Shown in pieces: positions 8,990 to 18,015 of a stretch of DNA of 64,000 bases; position 1 is the first letter of the stretch; every line of letters begins with the position of its first letter. The notes under the pieces were generated by a model that was not told where the DNA came from, did not search any database, and worked only from the letters and a program-made list of their open reading frames with translations. The position numbers and the translations under genes were made by a program. Location: contig CACBDG010000009.1 of assembly GCA_902537945.1 (NCBI GenBank), positions 1-64,000 on the forward strand, given 5' to 3'. This DNA is from an uncultured SAR116 cluster alpha proteobacterium. Lineage in GTDB: Bacteria; Pseudomonadota; Alphaproteobacteria; Puniceispirillales; Marisalimonadaceae.

Positions 8990-9029
8990 AAATTTTTAAA
9001 TGTTTTAATTTTATTAAGGAAAATTTGAT

Positions 9030-9356
9030 ATGAATATTACGCCTATCTTAATAAAAAAAAAGGATAATGGTAAATATTTGTCAATTCATTTTGATGATAA
9101 TTCTAAATTTAACATCTTATCAGAATTATTAAGAGTCGAAAGTCCATCTGCTGACGTTCAAGGTCATGGAGGTCCCAAAATTATAGTCAGAAACAAAGGT
9201 GATGTTTTAATTGATCAAATTGAACCTGTTGGTAATTACGCTATAAGAATCATCTTTTCTGACAATCACTCGTCTGGTATTTATAGTTGGGGATTATTAC
9301 ACGATTTTGGAAAAAATCACGATAAGTATCTCCAAAAATATTACAATTCTATATAA
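9030..9356 (+). CDS. DUF971-domain protein
   Basis: This 108-residue protein is a single DUF971 domain, the small fold also found at the N-terminus of gamma-butyrobetaine hydroxylase. Diagnostic parts are LLRVESPSADVQGHGG, the glycine/aromatic strand VGNYAIRIIFSDNHSSGIYSWGLLHDFG and a short helical end. Stand-alone copies have been linked to iron-sulfur or metal handling, but no specific role can be read from the sequence. Its stop lies 1 bp from the stop of the convergent UbiH-family gene. In many alphaproteobacteria a Trm112 gene sits just before it; here the 40 bp gap has no room for one. Confidence 0.88.
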   Translation: MNITPILIKKKDNGKYLSIHFDDNSKFNILSELLRVESPSADVQGHGGPKIIVRNKGDVLIDQIEPVGNYAIRIIFSDNHSSGIYSWGLLHDFGKNHDKYLQKYYNSI

Positions 9357-9357
9357 A

Positions 9358-10572
9358 TCAAATTGATGCTAAATCTCTAAATATATTTTTAAGATTAGTT
9401 TTATTTAAATTTTCCATAACTTTTGTAAACAGTGACTGTGTCTTCTTTGATGTTGAAGTAAAACCAAAAAACATAAAGTCTGTAAAAGCTGTCATTGAGA
9501 TAGTTTTTGCTAATCTATCACTTTTATAAAGTTTTAAAATAGATTTATCACCAAGATCATTTCCAAATTTCAAGGAATTTTCTATTGCTTTTAATGCAGC
9601 AACACAATCTCTTAAAGATAAGTTTAGTCCTTGTCCTGCTAGGGGATGGATAGAGTGAGCAGCATCGCCTATTAAAATCGCTCTTGAAGATGTTGGATTT
9701 AGCACCAGATTTAAGTCGAGATCCCAATAAGATAATTTGTTTTCTATTTTATTTATTTTTTTCAAAGGACTAAAATTAAGATCATTATTTGAAAAAAATT
9801 TATTTAACTCATTACATATAAAATATTCTGGATTTTCTTTTGATAAAAGTTTTTTACATTCAACTTTTTCAATACTTTGAACAAAATTTACTATATTTTT
9901 ATTCTCATAAGGAAGTATTCCAATTGGACCTATATTTGTAAATGCCTGAATGGCAGTTGAGTTATGATTTTTAGATAATTCTAAAAATCCAGAAATAGCA
10001 ATGTGATTAATATTTTTATTTATAGTTTTTACAGATAGTAATTTTCTTAAATAAGAATTCTTTCCATCCGCTGATAAAACTAAATGTGAGTTAATAAATA
10101 TTTTATTTTCTAAATATAAAGTTCTTTCAAATTTGTTGCATTTAGTATTATTTACGAAACTATTATATTGTTTTATATCTTTTAGTTGCTCTTCTATAAT
10201 ATTTAAAACAACATCATTTTTTATTACAGCGCCAAAGTTCTTTTTTGTATCAAAATAATCCCATTCTAATGGTGAACTATGATTGGGGCCAAATACCTTA
10301 ATACTTTTAACTGATGTGTAATCATTCCTTTTTAGTTTTTTTAAAATATTCAAATTATTTAGCAATTTCAAACTGGTTTCATTATAAAATGTAGTTCTAA
10401 AATCATTTTTTGATTTAAAGTTTGGTTTAATCCAACCTATATCACTCAATTTGAACATATTTGAGTTTTTTAACAATAAAACCATTATGGCGCCTGTTAT
10501 TCCCCCACCTACTACACAAATTTTATGAAAGTTTTGATATGAAAGGTCTTTATTATTCATTGATGATTCCAT
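9358..10572 (-). CDS. UbiH/UbiF/VisC/Coq6-family FAD hydroxylase
   Basis: A flavoprotein monooxygenase that probably hydroxylates the ubiquinone ring. Three family motifs are visible: the dinucleotide-binding VGGGITGAIM (about residues 20-30), the central ADG motif in LVLSADGKNSYLR, and the C-terminal FAD-ribityl motif ILIGDAAHSIHPLAGQGLNLSLRD (about 300-323). Length (404 residues) fits the family. Whether it acts at C4, C5 or C6 cannot be read. The start at 10572 or the ATG four codons later (10560) are both possible. It diverges from dapC across an 89 bp region. Confidence 0.88.
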   Translation of the reverse strand: MESSMNNKDLSYQNFHKICVVGGGITGAIMVLLLKNSNMFKLSDIGWIKPNFKSKNDFRTTFYNETSLKLLNNLNILKKLKRNDYTSVKSIKVFGPNHSSPLEWDYFDTKKNFGAVIKNDVVLNIIEEQLKDIKQYNSFVNNTKCNKFERTLYLENKIFINSHLVLSADGKNSYLRKLLSVKTINKNINHIAISGFLELSKNHNSTAIQAFTNIGPIGILPYENKNIVNFVQSIEKVECKKLLSKENPEYFICNELNKFFSNNDLNFSPLKKINKIENKLSYWDLDLNLVLNPTSSRAILIGDAAHSIHPLAGQGLNLSLRDCVAALKAIENSLKFGNDLGDKSILKLYKSDRLAKTISMTAFTDFMFFGFTSTSKKTQSLFTKVMENLNKTNLKNIFRDLASI

Positions 10573-10615
10573 TTGTTAAAAAAACTGTAATTATATTGGT
10601 TTTAAAATTTACCAG

Positions 10616-10621
10616 TATAAT
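10616..10621 (+). promoter_or_regulatory. Possible -10 element upstream of dapC
   Basis: A perfect TATAAT lies 41 bp before the dapC start. The nearest -35-like hexamer, TTGGTT at 10596-10601, is only 14 bp upstream, so this is a weak promoter candidate for the long dapC-ftsK-lolA run. AT-rich sequence makes chance matches likely. Confidence 0.25.
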
Positions 10622-10661
10622 ATAAATAAATATATGTAAAAATTATTCAAAGGTTTTTAAA

Positions 10662-11867
10662 ATGGTTAACTCAGATTATAATATTTTAAAGGATTGGATG
10701 TTTGGAAAACTTGCATCTCTTTTAGAAAATACTGAGCCTAATCCTAAATACCCAGTCTTAAAAATGTCTTTGGGTGAGCCCACATTAGGAGTACCAGACT
10801 TTACAAAAAAAATCTTAGACATAAATTATAACGATTGGGCAAAATATCCTCCCAGCGAAGCAATACCAAGTTATGGGAATAGTATATTCAATTATATAAA
10901 AAGAAGATACCCAGGTGCAGAGAAACTTATAAAATTGAATAAAAACTTAGTTCCCGTTCCAGGAACAAGAGAACCTTTACATCTTATAGGTTTACTAGCA
11001 AAAAATTTAAAAGTTGGGGAAACAACTGCTCTTATAACTAATCCATTCTATCATGCTTGGTTAGCAGGAAGCATATCAAGTGGGTCTAAAATACACTGGT
11101 TAAACTCTTTACCAAAACATAATTATTTACCTGACATTTCAAATTTACCTGAAAATTTATTAAATTCTTCAGTAATCATGTATATTTGTTCTCCGTCAAA
11201 TCCTCATGGTAGTGTTGCTAGCATTGATTATTTAAAAAAAGCTATATTACTTGCTAGAAAATATAAATTCATTTTGGCTATTGATGAATGTTATGGTGAT
11301 ATCTACAGAATGAATAAATCTAAACCACCTGGTGGATTAGAAGCTGCATTAAGTTTAGGAGAAAGTTTAGAAAATTTAATTATTTTTAATTCTTTATCTA
11401 AGAGGAGTAATGTGTGTGGTATGAGGGCTGGATTTATAGCTGGAGATGAAAATATAATTGAAAATTATAAGCTGCTAGTCTCAAATGGCGCTTCACCAGT
11501 TCCTATTCCTATTCAAAAGGTTGCAAGTGCATTGTATGACGACGATGACCATCATCTAGAAGGTTGTTTACATTATGACAAAAACTTTGAACTTGCAGAA
11601 AAATATTTAAAACCTTTTTATAAAGATTTCAAAATTCCAGATGCGGGTTTCTTTCTTTGGTTAAAAGTAAATGATGATAAAGAAGCAGCAAAAATTTTAT
11701 GGGAAAGATTTTCACTTAGAGTTATGCCAGGAAGTTTTATGGCTAAAGAAGTGAATGGCTTCAATCCAGGTAGAGGCTTCTTAAGAATATCCTTAGTTGA
11801 CAAAAAAGAAGTTATTGAAGAAACAATGAAACGTATTTGTTTATTTTTAAAAATGGATATTTCTTAG
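10662..11867 (+). CDS. dapC: Succinyldiaminopimelate aminotransferase
   Basis: A class I/II PLP aminotransferase that should form N-succinyl-LL-2,6-diaminopimelate from its keto precursor in the lysine/peptidoglycan pathway. The N-terminal FGKLASLLE with KMSLGEPTLGVP is typical of DapC, and the PLP lysine is Lys247 in NSLSKRSNVCGMRAGF. A second aminotransferase in this window (54499) resembles AlaC instead. It begins the long plus-strand run, 16 bp before ftsK; dapF and asd of the same pathway lie further along. Assignment as DapC rather than another class I enzyme rests on the N-terminus and context. Confidence 0.85.
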   Translation: MVNSDYNILKDWMFGKLASLLENTEPNPKYPVLKMSLGEPTLGVPDFTKKILDINYNDWAKYPPSEAIPSYGNSIFNYIKRRYPGAEKLIKLNKNLVPVPGTREPLHLIGLLAKNLKVGETTALITNPFYHAWLAGSISSGSKIHWLNSLPKHNYLPDISNLPENLLNSSVIMYICSPSNPHGSVASIDYLKKAILLARKYKFILAIDECYGDIYRMNKSKPPGGLEAALSLGESLENLIIFNSLSKRSNVCGMRAGFIAGDENIIENYKLLVSNGASPVPIPIQKVASALYDDDDHHLEGCLHYDKNFELAEKYLKPFYKDFKIPDAGFFLWLKVNDDKEAAKILWERFSLRVMPGSFMAKEVNGFNPGRGFLRISLVDKKEVIEETMKRICLFLKMDIS

Positions 11868-11883
11868 AATTAAGGCATCTTAT

Positions 11884-14271
11884 ATGAATAATAAAAACCA
11901 ACTTATAGAAAATAGTAAGTTTTACATTAAAATTACAAACAAATTATTTTTTTCAATTTTATGTTTTAGTTCAATATCAATTTTTTTAATTTTATTCTCA
12001 TTTCATCCAGAAGATCCTGGTTGGGGTATTATTGCAGAAAAAAGTTCAAAAAATTTTTTTGGTGAAATAGGATCATATCTTTCTGGGTTAATCATAAAAG
12101 AGTTTGGTATCTTACCTGGATTGTTATTTTCATTAATTTTATTTATATGGTCTCTAAAGTTTTTTAATGGAGCCAAAATAAATTTTTTTAAAATTAAATT
12201 TTTATGCATTTTTTTTATGATTTTTTTAAGTTCTTTAGGTGGAACTTATGCTGAGGAGTATTTAATTGAAAAATTAAATTTAAATTTAGCTTTTTTAAAC
12301 CAAAGTGGTTTATCTGACTGGTTTGCTTTAAAATTTTCTGAGATAATTTCTGATATAACCAATCTAAATATCGTTACATCAAAAATATTTTTAGGTGTTA
12401 CATCTCTTTTAATATCTTTCTCATTATTTTTTTGGATATCATCTACAGGTCCAGAAGAGATAAAATTTTTCAAATTTATATTAAGGCCTATCTTCTTACC
12501 AATGGTATGGGTTTTAACTATTTTTTTTAATTTGTTTTTTTATAATGATAAAAATGAAGAAAGAGAAACAAAAGAGCAGAAAAGTAAAAATAGTTTTATA
12601 AATATAATTAAAAACAAATTTATTAAATCAAAAATTGACCCAATAACTAGAAAAAAACCAAAAGTAAGAAAGAGCCCAATACTAATCAAAAATATTAATA
12701 AGAGTGACAATTTAGACAAAAATTCAGAAATTTATAATTCGTATCAAAATGATTTACCTTTCGGTTCTGAAAGTGGATTTTTGTTACCATCGGTAGATTT
12801 ATTAAGAGACTACATAGAGGATATTAAACCCCCAAGTAAAGAAACTTTGGATATGAATGCAAAAGTTCTTGAGGGAGTTTTGTCTGATTACTCAATTAAT
12901 GGCAATATAGAGTCCGTAAGGTACGGTCCAGTTGTAACAAGATATGATTTACAACCAGCACCAGGATTAAGAAGTCAGAGAGTTATATCATTAGCAGATG
13001 ATATTGCTAGGTCAATGTCGGTTGAAGCTGTAAGAGTGGCAATGGTGCCAGGACAGAATGTAATTGGTATTGAATTACCTAACAAATTCAGAGAAACAGT
13101 AATATTAAGAAATATTTTAGAGCATCAAGAATTTCAAAAAACAAACTTTAGTCTTCCAGTTTGTCTTGGAAAAAATATTGCTGGCTATCCAATTGTTGTT
13201 GATTTAACTAAAATGCCTCACTTATTAGTAGCGGGTACAACAGGTTCTGGAAAGTCAGTTGGGATAAATGCAATGATTTTGTCATTGCTTTATAAACACA
13301 CACCAGAAACTTGTAGATTAATCATGATCGACCCTAAAATGTTAGAATTATCAGTTTATGACGGTATTCCACATTTACTTACACCAGTGGTAACAGATCC
13401 AAGTAAAGCAATTATTGCACTCAAATGGGCTGTGCGTGAAATGGAAACTAGATATATGTCAATGAGTAAACTTGGAGTAAGAAACATTGATAATTACAAC
13501 GAAAGATTAATTCAAGCTAGAAAGAAGGGTGAAATTCTTTCAAAAAATATCCAAGTAGGTTTTGATCCAGAAACAGGTCAACCAATTTTTGAAGATCAAC
13601 AAATTAGCCTTACACCATTACCGTTTATTGTAATTATAATAGATGAAGTAGCAGATTTAATGTTAGTTGCTGGCAAAGATATAGAAGCTGCAGTTCAACG
13701 ATTGGCGCAAATGGCAAGGGCTGCAGGGATTCATGTTGTTATGGCTACACAAAGACCTTCTGTAGATGTAATTACAGGTACAATTAAGGCTAACTTCCCA
13801 ACAAGAATCTCATTTCAAGTAACAAGCAAAATTGATAGTAGGACTATCTTAGGAGAACAAGGAGCTGAACAACTTCTTGGAAGAGGTGATATGTTGTATA
13901 TGGCTGGTGGAGGAAAGTTAACACGAGTACATGGCCCATTTGTAGAAGATAAAGAGGTTGAAAAAGTTACAAAATTTTTATCTAATCAATCTATACCTGA
14001 TTATGATGAAAGTGTAACTACAGAACCTGAAAATATTAATACCAATCAAATTCATGGTTTCGCAAACAGTAAAAATGATAAAGACGAATTATATGAAGAA
14101 GCTGTTGAATTAGTTATGAGAGAGAGAAGGGCAAGTACTTCATTTATTCAAAGACATCTAAAAATAGGTTATAATCGAGCAGCTACAATTATAGAAAAAA
14201 TGGAAGACAATAACATAGTATCCAAACCTGGTCGGGCTGGAAAAAGAGAAGTTTTGATTGAGGAAAATTAA
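11884..14271 (+). CDS. ftsK: DNA translocase FtsK
   Basis: A septum-anchored DNA pump that clears the terminus region during division. The N-terminus has four to five hydrophobic segments (roughly residues 19-42, 65-95, 100-120, 166-186, 196-218), then a short Lys-rich linker. The alpha/beta motor begins near 305, with Walker A GTTGSGKS at 451-458 and Walker B around Asp587-Glu588. The C-terminal gamma winged helix (about 735-790, RRASTSFIQRHLKIGYNRAA) recognises KOPS-type sites. At 795 residues it is a short-linker FtsK. Its TAA directly abuts the TTG start of lolA. Confidence 0.97.
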   Translation: MNNKNQLIENSKFYIKITNKLFFSILCFSSISIFLILFSFHPEDPGWGIIAEKSSKNFFGEIGSYLSGLIIKEFGILPGLLFSLILFIWSLKFFNGAKINFFKIKFLCIFFMIFLSSLGGTYAEEYLIEKLNLNLAFLNQSGLSDWFALKFSEIISDITNLNIVTSKIFLGVTSLLISFSLFFWISSTGPEEIKFFKFILRPIFLPMVWVLTIFFNLFFYNDKNEERETKEQKSKNSFINIIKNKFIKSKIDPITRKKPKVRKSPILIKNINKSDNLDKNSEIYNSYQNDLPFGSESGFLLPSVDLLRDYIEDIKPPSKETLDMNAKVLEGVLSDYSINGNIESVRYGPVVTRYDLQPAPGLRSQRVISLADDIARSMSVEAVRVAMVPGQNVIGIELPNKFRETVILRNILEHQEFQKTNFSLPVCLGKNIAGYPIVVDLTKMPHLLVAGTTGSGKSVGINAMILSLLYKHTPETCRLIMIDPKMLELSVYDGIPHLLTPVVTDPSKAIIALKWAVREMETRYMSMSKLGVRNIDNYNERLIQARKKGEILSKNIQVGFDPETGQPIFEDQQISLTPLPFIVIIIDEVADLMLVAGKDIEAAVQRLAQMARAAGIHVVMATQRPSVDVITGTIKANFPTRISFQVTSKIDSRTILGEQGAEQLLGRGDMLYMAGGGKLTRVHGPFVEDKEVEKVTKFLSNQSIPDYDESVTTEPENINTNQIHGFANSKNDKDELYEEAVELVMRERRASTSFIQRHLKIGYNRAATIIEKMEDNNIVSKPGRAGKREVLIEEN

Positions 14272-14889
14272 TTGAACGTATTTAAATCATACTTTCAAAT
14301 CATATTTTGTTTTTTATTTAGTACAATGATTGTTCCAAAATTAAATGCTTTTGAACAGAGTAAATCAGTATCATTACAAATTGAAAATTTTTTTAAAAAT
14401 CTTGAAACTCTTGAAGCAGATTTTATACAGGTAAGTCCATCTGGAGATATAAGTAATGGAAAATTATTTCTAGAATTGCCAGGTAAATTAAGAATTGATT
14501 ATGAAAAACCAAATAATTTACTCATAACCTCACAAGGATTATGGATTGTAATTCAAGATAGAGATTCTAAAAGCACTAATAATATTCCTTTAAAAAGTTC
14601 ACCATTTTCAATGTTGTTAGACAATAAATCTATTTTGAAGAGTGAAAATTTTAAAACGGAATATAATATATCCTCAAGTATAATATCACTTAAAATAAAA
14701 AGCTACGAAAATGAAAAGCCAGAGAGTCTAATTTTGGAGTTTTCAGAAAAGCCATTTAGTTTAAAAAAATGGATTATTATTGACACTTTTGGAGAAAGTA
14801 CCACGGTACTAATTCAAAATGCTAAATATAATATTAATTTATCGCATTTATTATTTTTTCCTATTGATTTTCTAGAACCTAATTATTGA
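14272..14889 (+). CDS. lolA: Outer-membrane lipoprotein carrier protein LolA
   Basis: A periplasmic chaperone that ferries lipoproteins from LolCDE to the outer membrane. The signal peptide covers about residues 1-26 (ending LNAFEQ). The mature part shows the LolA pattern: IENFFKNLETLEADFIQ, GKLFLELPGKLRIDYEKP, a central loop with FSMLLD, and the late strand segment with EFSEKPFSLKKWIIID. The start is TTG, placed directly after the ftsK stop, with GAGG about 9 bp upstream inside ftsK. ftsK-lolA-xth is a conserved alphaproteobacterial order, which supports the call. Confidence 0.92.
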   Translation: MNVFKSYFQIIFCFLFSTMIVPKLNAFEQSKSVSLQIENFFKNLETLEADFIQVSPSGDISNGKLFLELPGKLRIDYEKPNNLLITSQGLWIVIQDRDSKSTNNIPLKSSPFSMLLDNKSILKSENFKTEYNISSSIISLKIKSYENEKPESLILEFSEKPFSLKKWIIIDTFGESTTVLIQNAKYNINLSHLLFFPIDFLEPNY

Positions 14890-14913
14890 AAGAACTAAAA
14901 TGGATTATTTGTA

Positions 14914-15074
14914 ATGAGAATTATTAAAATTCTAAATTTCTATTTTCGTTGCGTTTCTGATTTTAATCTGTATTTTGCCAATAGGTATTATAGTTAAAAG
15001 AATTGCATTGTGTGCATTTAAATGGATAGAAAAAAAATTGATTTTTGGAGTGTTTTTGGAGTACGTATTTTTCA
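14914..15074 (+). pseudogene. Possible frameshifted small membrane-protein gene
   Basis: Between lolA and xth an ATG at 14914 opens MRIIKILN and then runs into non-protein-like sequence. From 14936 the next frame gives a clear membrane helix (SIFVAFLILICILPIGIIV) followed by a basic stretch (KRIALCAFKWIEKK). A one-base frame change in the run around 14931-14940 would join them into a single-span protein whose frame ends inside xth at about 15100. It could be a decayed gene, a sequencing error, or chance in AT-rich DNA. Confidence 0.3.
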
Positions 15075-15860
15075 ATGAGAATTGCAACTTGGAATATTAA
15101 CTCTGTAAGACTGCGGCTGAAACAGGTTTTGAGGTTTATAAAAGAGCAGAAAATAGATGTTATGTGCTTGCAGGAGACTAAAACGCCTAATGATTTTTTT
15201 CCAAGTAAGGATTTTGACAAAATTGGTTTTGTTCATCAATATTTCAGAGGAGAAAAATCTTACAATGGTGTAGCTATTGTCTCAAGGTTTAAATTTAAAG
15301 ACTCTGGATATGTGAATTGGTGTAAAAAAAATGATACTCGTCACATTTATATTAAAATAAATAATAATATTGAGCTTCATAATTTTTATGTGCCTGCAGG
15401 TGGAGATGAGCCAGATATTTCAATTAATCCAAAGTTTAAGCACAAAATTTCTTTCATTAATGAAATGAAAGATTATTTTTTATCGAACACAAAAAAAGAT
15501 AAAATTTTAGTTGGTGATTTAAATATTGCCCCTTTAGAACAAGATGTCTGGTCACATAAACAATTACTCAGCGTGGTATCGCATACTCCAATAGAAACAG
15601 AAGCTTTACTAGACTTAATCCAGACTGGCGAATGGGTAGACATAATGAGGGAAATTGTTCCACATGATGAAAAACTTTATTCTTGGTGGTCATATAGAAA
15701 TAGAAATTGGGAGATTTCTAATAGGGGAAGAAGGCTTGATCACTTTTGGATATCAAAAAATTTATTTTCATTAGTAAAGTCAGGTGTTATTTATAAGGAC
15801 ACTAGGTCATGGGAGAAGCCTTCGGACCATGTGCCGATTATAGTTGATATTGATTTTTAA
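15075..15860 (+). CDS. xth: Exodeoxyribonuclease III
   Basis: A Mg-dependent AP endonuclease and 3' exonuclease of base-excision repair. It has all family motifs: MRIATWNINSVRLRL at the N-terminus, LQETKT with the metal-binding Glu, GDLNIAP, and the final RLDHFWIS and SDHVPI with the catalytic Asp-His pair. The ATG at 15075 is chosen because it begins exactly at the conserved MRIATWNIN; the open frame extends to a TTG at 15045, but that extension is not family-like. The 261-residue length is normal. dapF follows after 23 bp. Confidence 0.94.
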   Translation: MRIATWNINSVRLRLKQVLRFIKEQKIDVMCLQETKTPNDFFPSKDFDKIGFVHQYFRGEKSYNGVAIVSRFKFKDSGYVNWCKKNDTRHIYIKINNNIELHNFYVPAGGDEPDISINPKFKHKISFINEMKDYFLSNTKKDKILVGDLNIAPLEQDVWSHKQLLSVVSHTPIETEALLDLIQTGEWVDIMREIVPHDEKLYSWWSYRNRNWEISNRGRRLDHFWISKNLFSLVKSGVIYKDTRSWEKPSDHVPIIVDIDF

Positions 15861-15883
15861 AAACAAAAATGAAAGCTTAAATT

Positions 15884-16696
15884 TTGAAAGTACCATTTAT
15901 AAAAATGCATGGTTTAGGAAATGATTTTATTATTTTTGATAATATAAATAATCCTATAATTCATGACTCAAAATTTATAAATAAAATAAGTAACAGACGC
16001 TTAGGAATTGGATGTGATCAAGTTTTGATTATTGAAAACACAAATAATCCTGAAAATTTTAAAGTTAAAATGTATAACTCTGATGGTTCGGAAACTGGTG
16101 CTTGTGGCAATGGTACAAGATGCGTAGCTGATTATCTAATGAAAAAGAATGACCTAAATTCAATAACTATTAAAAGCGTTAGTGATGACTTAGTTTGTTC
16201 TAAAACTGATAATTTAGTCACTGTTAATATGGGTGTGCCCAAGTTTAGTTGGAATGAAATACCATTATCAAAAGATCAAAATACACAAAATGTCAAATTA
16301 GATGAGTTTGAAGCTTTCTGTTTATCAATCGGAAATCCACATGCAGTTATATTTATAAATAACTTAGAAGAGCTTGAGAATTTAAATATAAACTCTATTG
16401 GTCCAAGGTTAGAGAAAAATTCTATTTTCCCTGAATTTGCAAATATTGAATTTGTATCTGTTTTAGAGGATAAATCTCTTAGAATGAGAGTTTGGGAAAG
16501 AGGAGCAGGCATGACCTCAGCATGTGGATCAGGAGCGTGTGCAACATTAGTAGCAGCCTCTTCATTAGACATAAGTGCTAAGGAAAATAAAATTGTTTTA
16601 GACGGTGGAAATTTATTTATTAAGTGGCTTGATAATGGATCAGTAACTCTTTCTGGAGATACTGAAAGAGTGTTTGAAGGGTTTATTGGTGAATAA
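15884..16696 (+). CDS. dapF: Diaminopimelate epimerase
   Basis: Converts LL- to meso-diaminopimelate for lysine and peptidoglycan, using two cysteines without cofactor. Both are visible: Cys74 in GACGNGTRC and Cys214 in SACGSGACAT. The start MKVPFIKMHGLGNDF is the family N-terminus and uses TTG; no ATG fits. The length of 270 residues is typical. The stop is directly followed by the mtaB ATG, so these two genes are coupled, as in many alphaproteobacteria. Confidence 0.96.
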   Translation: MKVPFIKMHGLGNDFIIFDNINNPIIHDSKFINKISNRRLGIGCDQVLIIENTNNPENFKVKMYNSDGSETGACGNGTRCVADYLMKKNDLNSITIKSVSDDLVCSKTDNLVTVNMGVPKFSWNEIPLSKDQNTQNVKLDEFEAFCLSIGNPHAVIFINNLEELENLNINSIGPRLEKNSIFPEFANIEFVSVLEDKSLRMRVWERGAGMTSACGSGACATLVAASSLDISAKENKIVLDGGNLFIKWLDNGSVTLSGDTERVFEGFIGE

Positions 16697-17989
16697 ATGA
16701 AAATTACTTCAAAAAATAAAAACTCCTTACCTGACATTAGGACTTTTGGATGTAGGCTAAATATTTGGGAAAGCCAGGTTATTAGTGACCTTGCTAGTAA
16801 GAATGGTCAAAGCGATTTAATAATTTTCAATACATGCGCTGTAACTAGTGAAGCCGAACGTCAAGCAAGACAGGCAATAAGATCTTCTAAAAGAAGTAGA
16901 CCAGATGCTCAAATTTTGGTTACAGGATGTGCTGCTCAAGTAGATCCTCAAAAATGGAATATTATGCCAGAGGTTGATTTTGTAGTAGGTAATAGAGAAA
17001 AACTTGATGAAGATTTTTGGAAGAGATTTGTACCAGAAAATAGCTTTCATCAAAATCAAAATGTATTTGTTCAAGATATTATGGAAGTAAAAAGTACATC
17101 TGGGCATCTTGTTGAATTATTCAACAAACATACACGTGGCTTCGTTCAAGTTCAAAATGGATGTAACCATAGATGTACATTTTGTATTATTCCATTTGGA
17201 AGAGGCCCAAGCAGGTCAGTATCAACTCAAGATATTATTAACTCTATTAATTCTTTATTAAAGAATGGAGTAAAAGAAGTTGTTCTCACTGGTGTTGATT
17301 TAACATCTTGGGGTATTGAAATTTTTGGGAAGCCAAGTTTAGGATTATTAGTAAAAAAAATTTTAAAAAATATTCCAAATTTGCATAGACTAAGATTGTC
17401 TTCCATTGATCCAGCTGAAGTTGATTTTGACTTGATGGATGCATTTGAGCATGAAGAAAGACTAATGCCTCATATTCATTTATCTATTCAACATGGTGAT
17501 GACATTATTTTGAAAAGAATGAAAAGAAGACATCTTTACAGAGACGTAATTAATTTTGTAAAAGAAGCAAAAAGACGAAGAAATGATATTGTGTTCGGAG
17601 GTGATTTTATAGCTGGTTTTCCTACAGAAGACGAAAAAGCTCACCAAAAGAGTATGCAACTTATTACAGAAGCTAACATTACATATATTCATGTTTTCCC
17701 ATACTCTAACAGAAAAAATACTCCAGCATCAAATATGCCACAAGTACAAAAAAAAATTATTCAAAAAAGAGCTAAAGAACTGAGAAATTTAGCTGAAAAA
17801 CAACATAAAAAGTTTTTAGTCAGTCAGATTGGAACCATTCAAAAAGTTTTAGTAGAAAATAATTCAGTTGGTCATTCTACAAATTTTTCAAAAATAAAAT
17901 TAAAAGAACATGTTGAAGCGTGCACGATTGTTTCTACAAAAATTTTAGAAATTAACCCTGGTGGGTTGCTAGGAACTATTCGAAATTGA
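16697..17989 (+). CDS. mtaB: tRNA t6A37 methylthiotransferase MtaB
   Basis: A radical-SAM methylthiotransferase that turns t6A37 into ms2t6A37 in ANN-decoding tRNAs. The N-terminal UPF0004 domain holds three cysteines of one [4Fe-4S] cluster (FGCRLN, NTCAVT, VTGCAAQ). The radical-SAM triad is Cys156, Cys160 and Cys163 in CNHRCTFC. The sequence GFVQVQNGCNHRC is typical of MtaB rather than MiaB. The C-terminal TRAM-like part (about 370-430) is short. It starts at the base after the dapF stop, and ftsY follows by 20 bp. Confidence 0.94.
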   Translation: MKITSKNKNSLPDIRTFGCRLNIWESQVISDLASKNGQSDLIIFNTCAVTSEAERQARQAIRSSKRSRPDAQILVTGCAAQVDPQKWNIMPEVDFVVGNREKLDEDFWKRFVPENSFHQNQNVFVQDIMEVKSTSGHLVELFNKHTRGFVQVQNGCNHRCTFCIIPFGRGPSRSVSTQDIINSINSLLKNGVKEVVLTGVDLTSWGIEIFGKPSLGLLVKKILKNIPNLHRLRLSSIDPAEVDFDLMDAFEHEERLMPHIHLSIQHGDDIILKRMKRRHLYRDVINFVKEAKRRRNDIVFGGDFIAGFPTEDEKAHQKSMQLITEANITYIHVFPYSNRKNTPASNMPQVQKKIIQKRAKELRNLAEKQHKKFLVSQIGTIQKVLVENNSVGHSTNFSKIKLKEHVEACTIVSTKILEINPGGLLGTIRN

Positions 17990-18015
17990 AATAGATAAAA
18001 AAAGAGTCAATGTTT

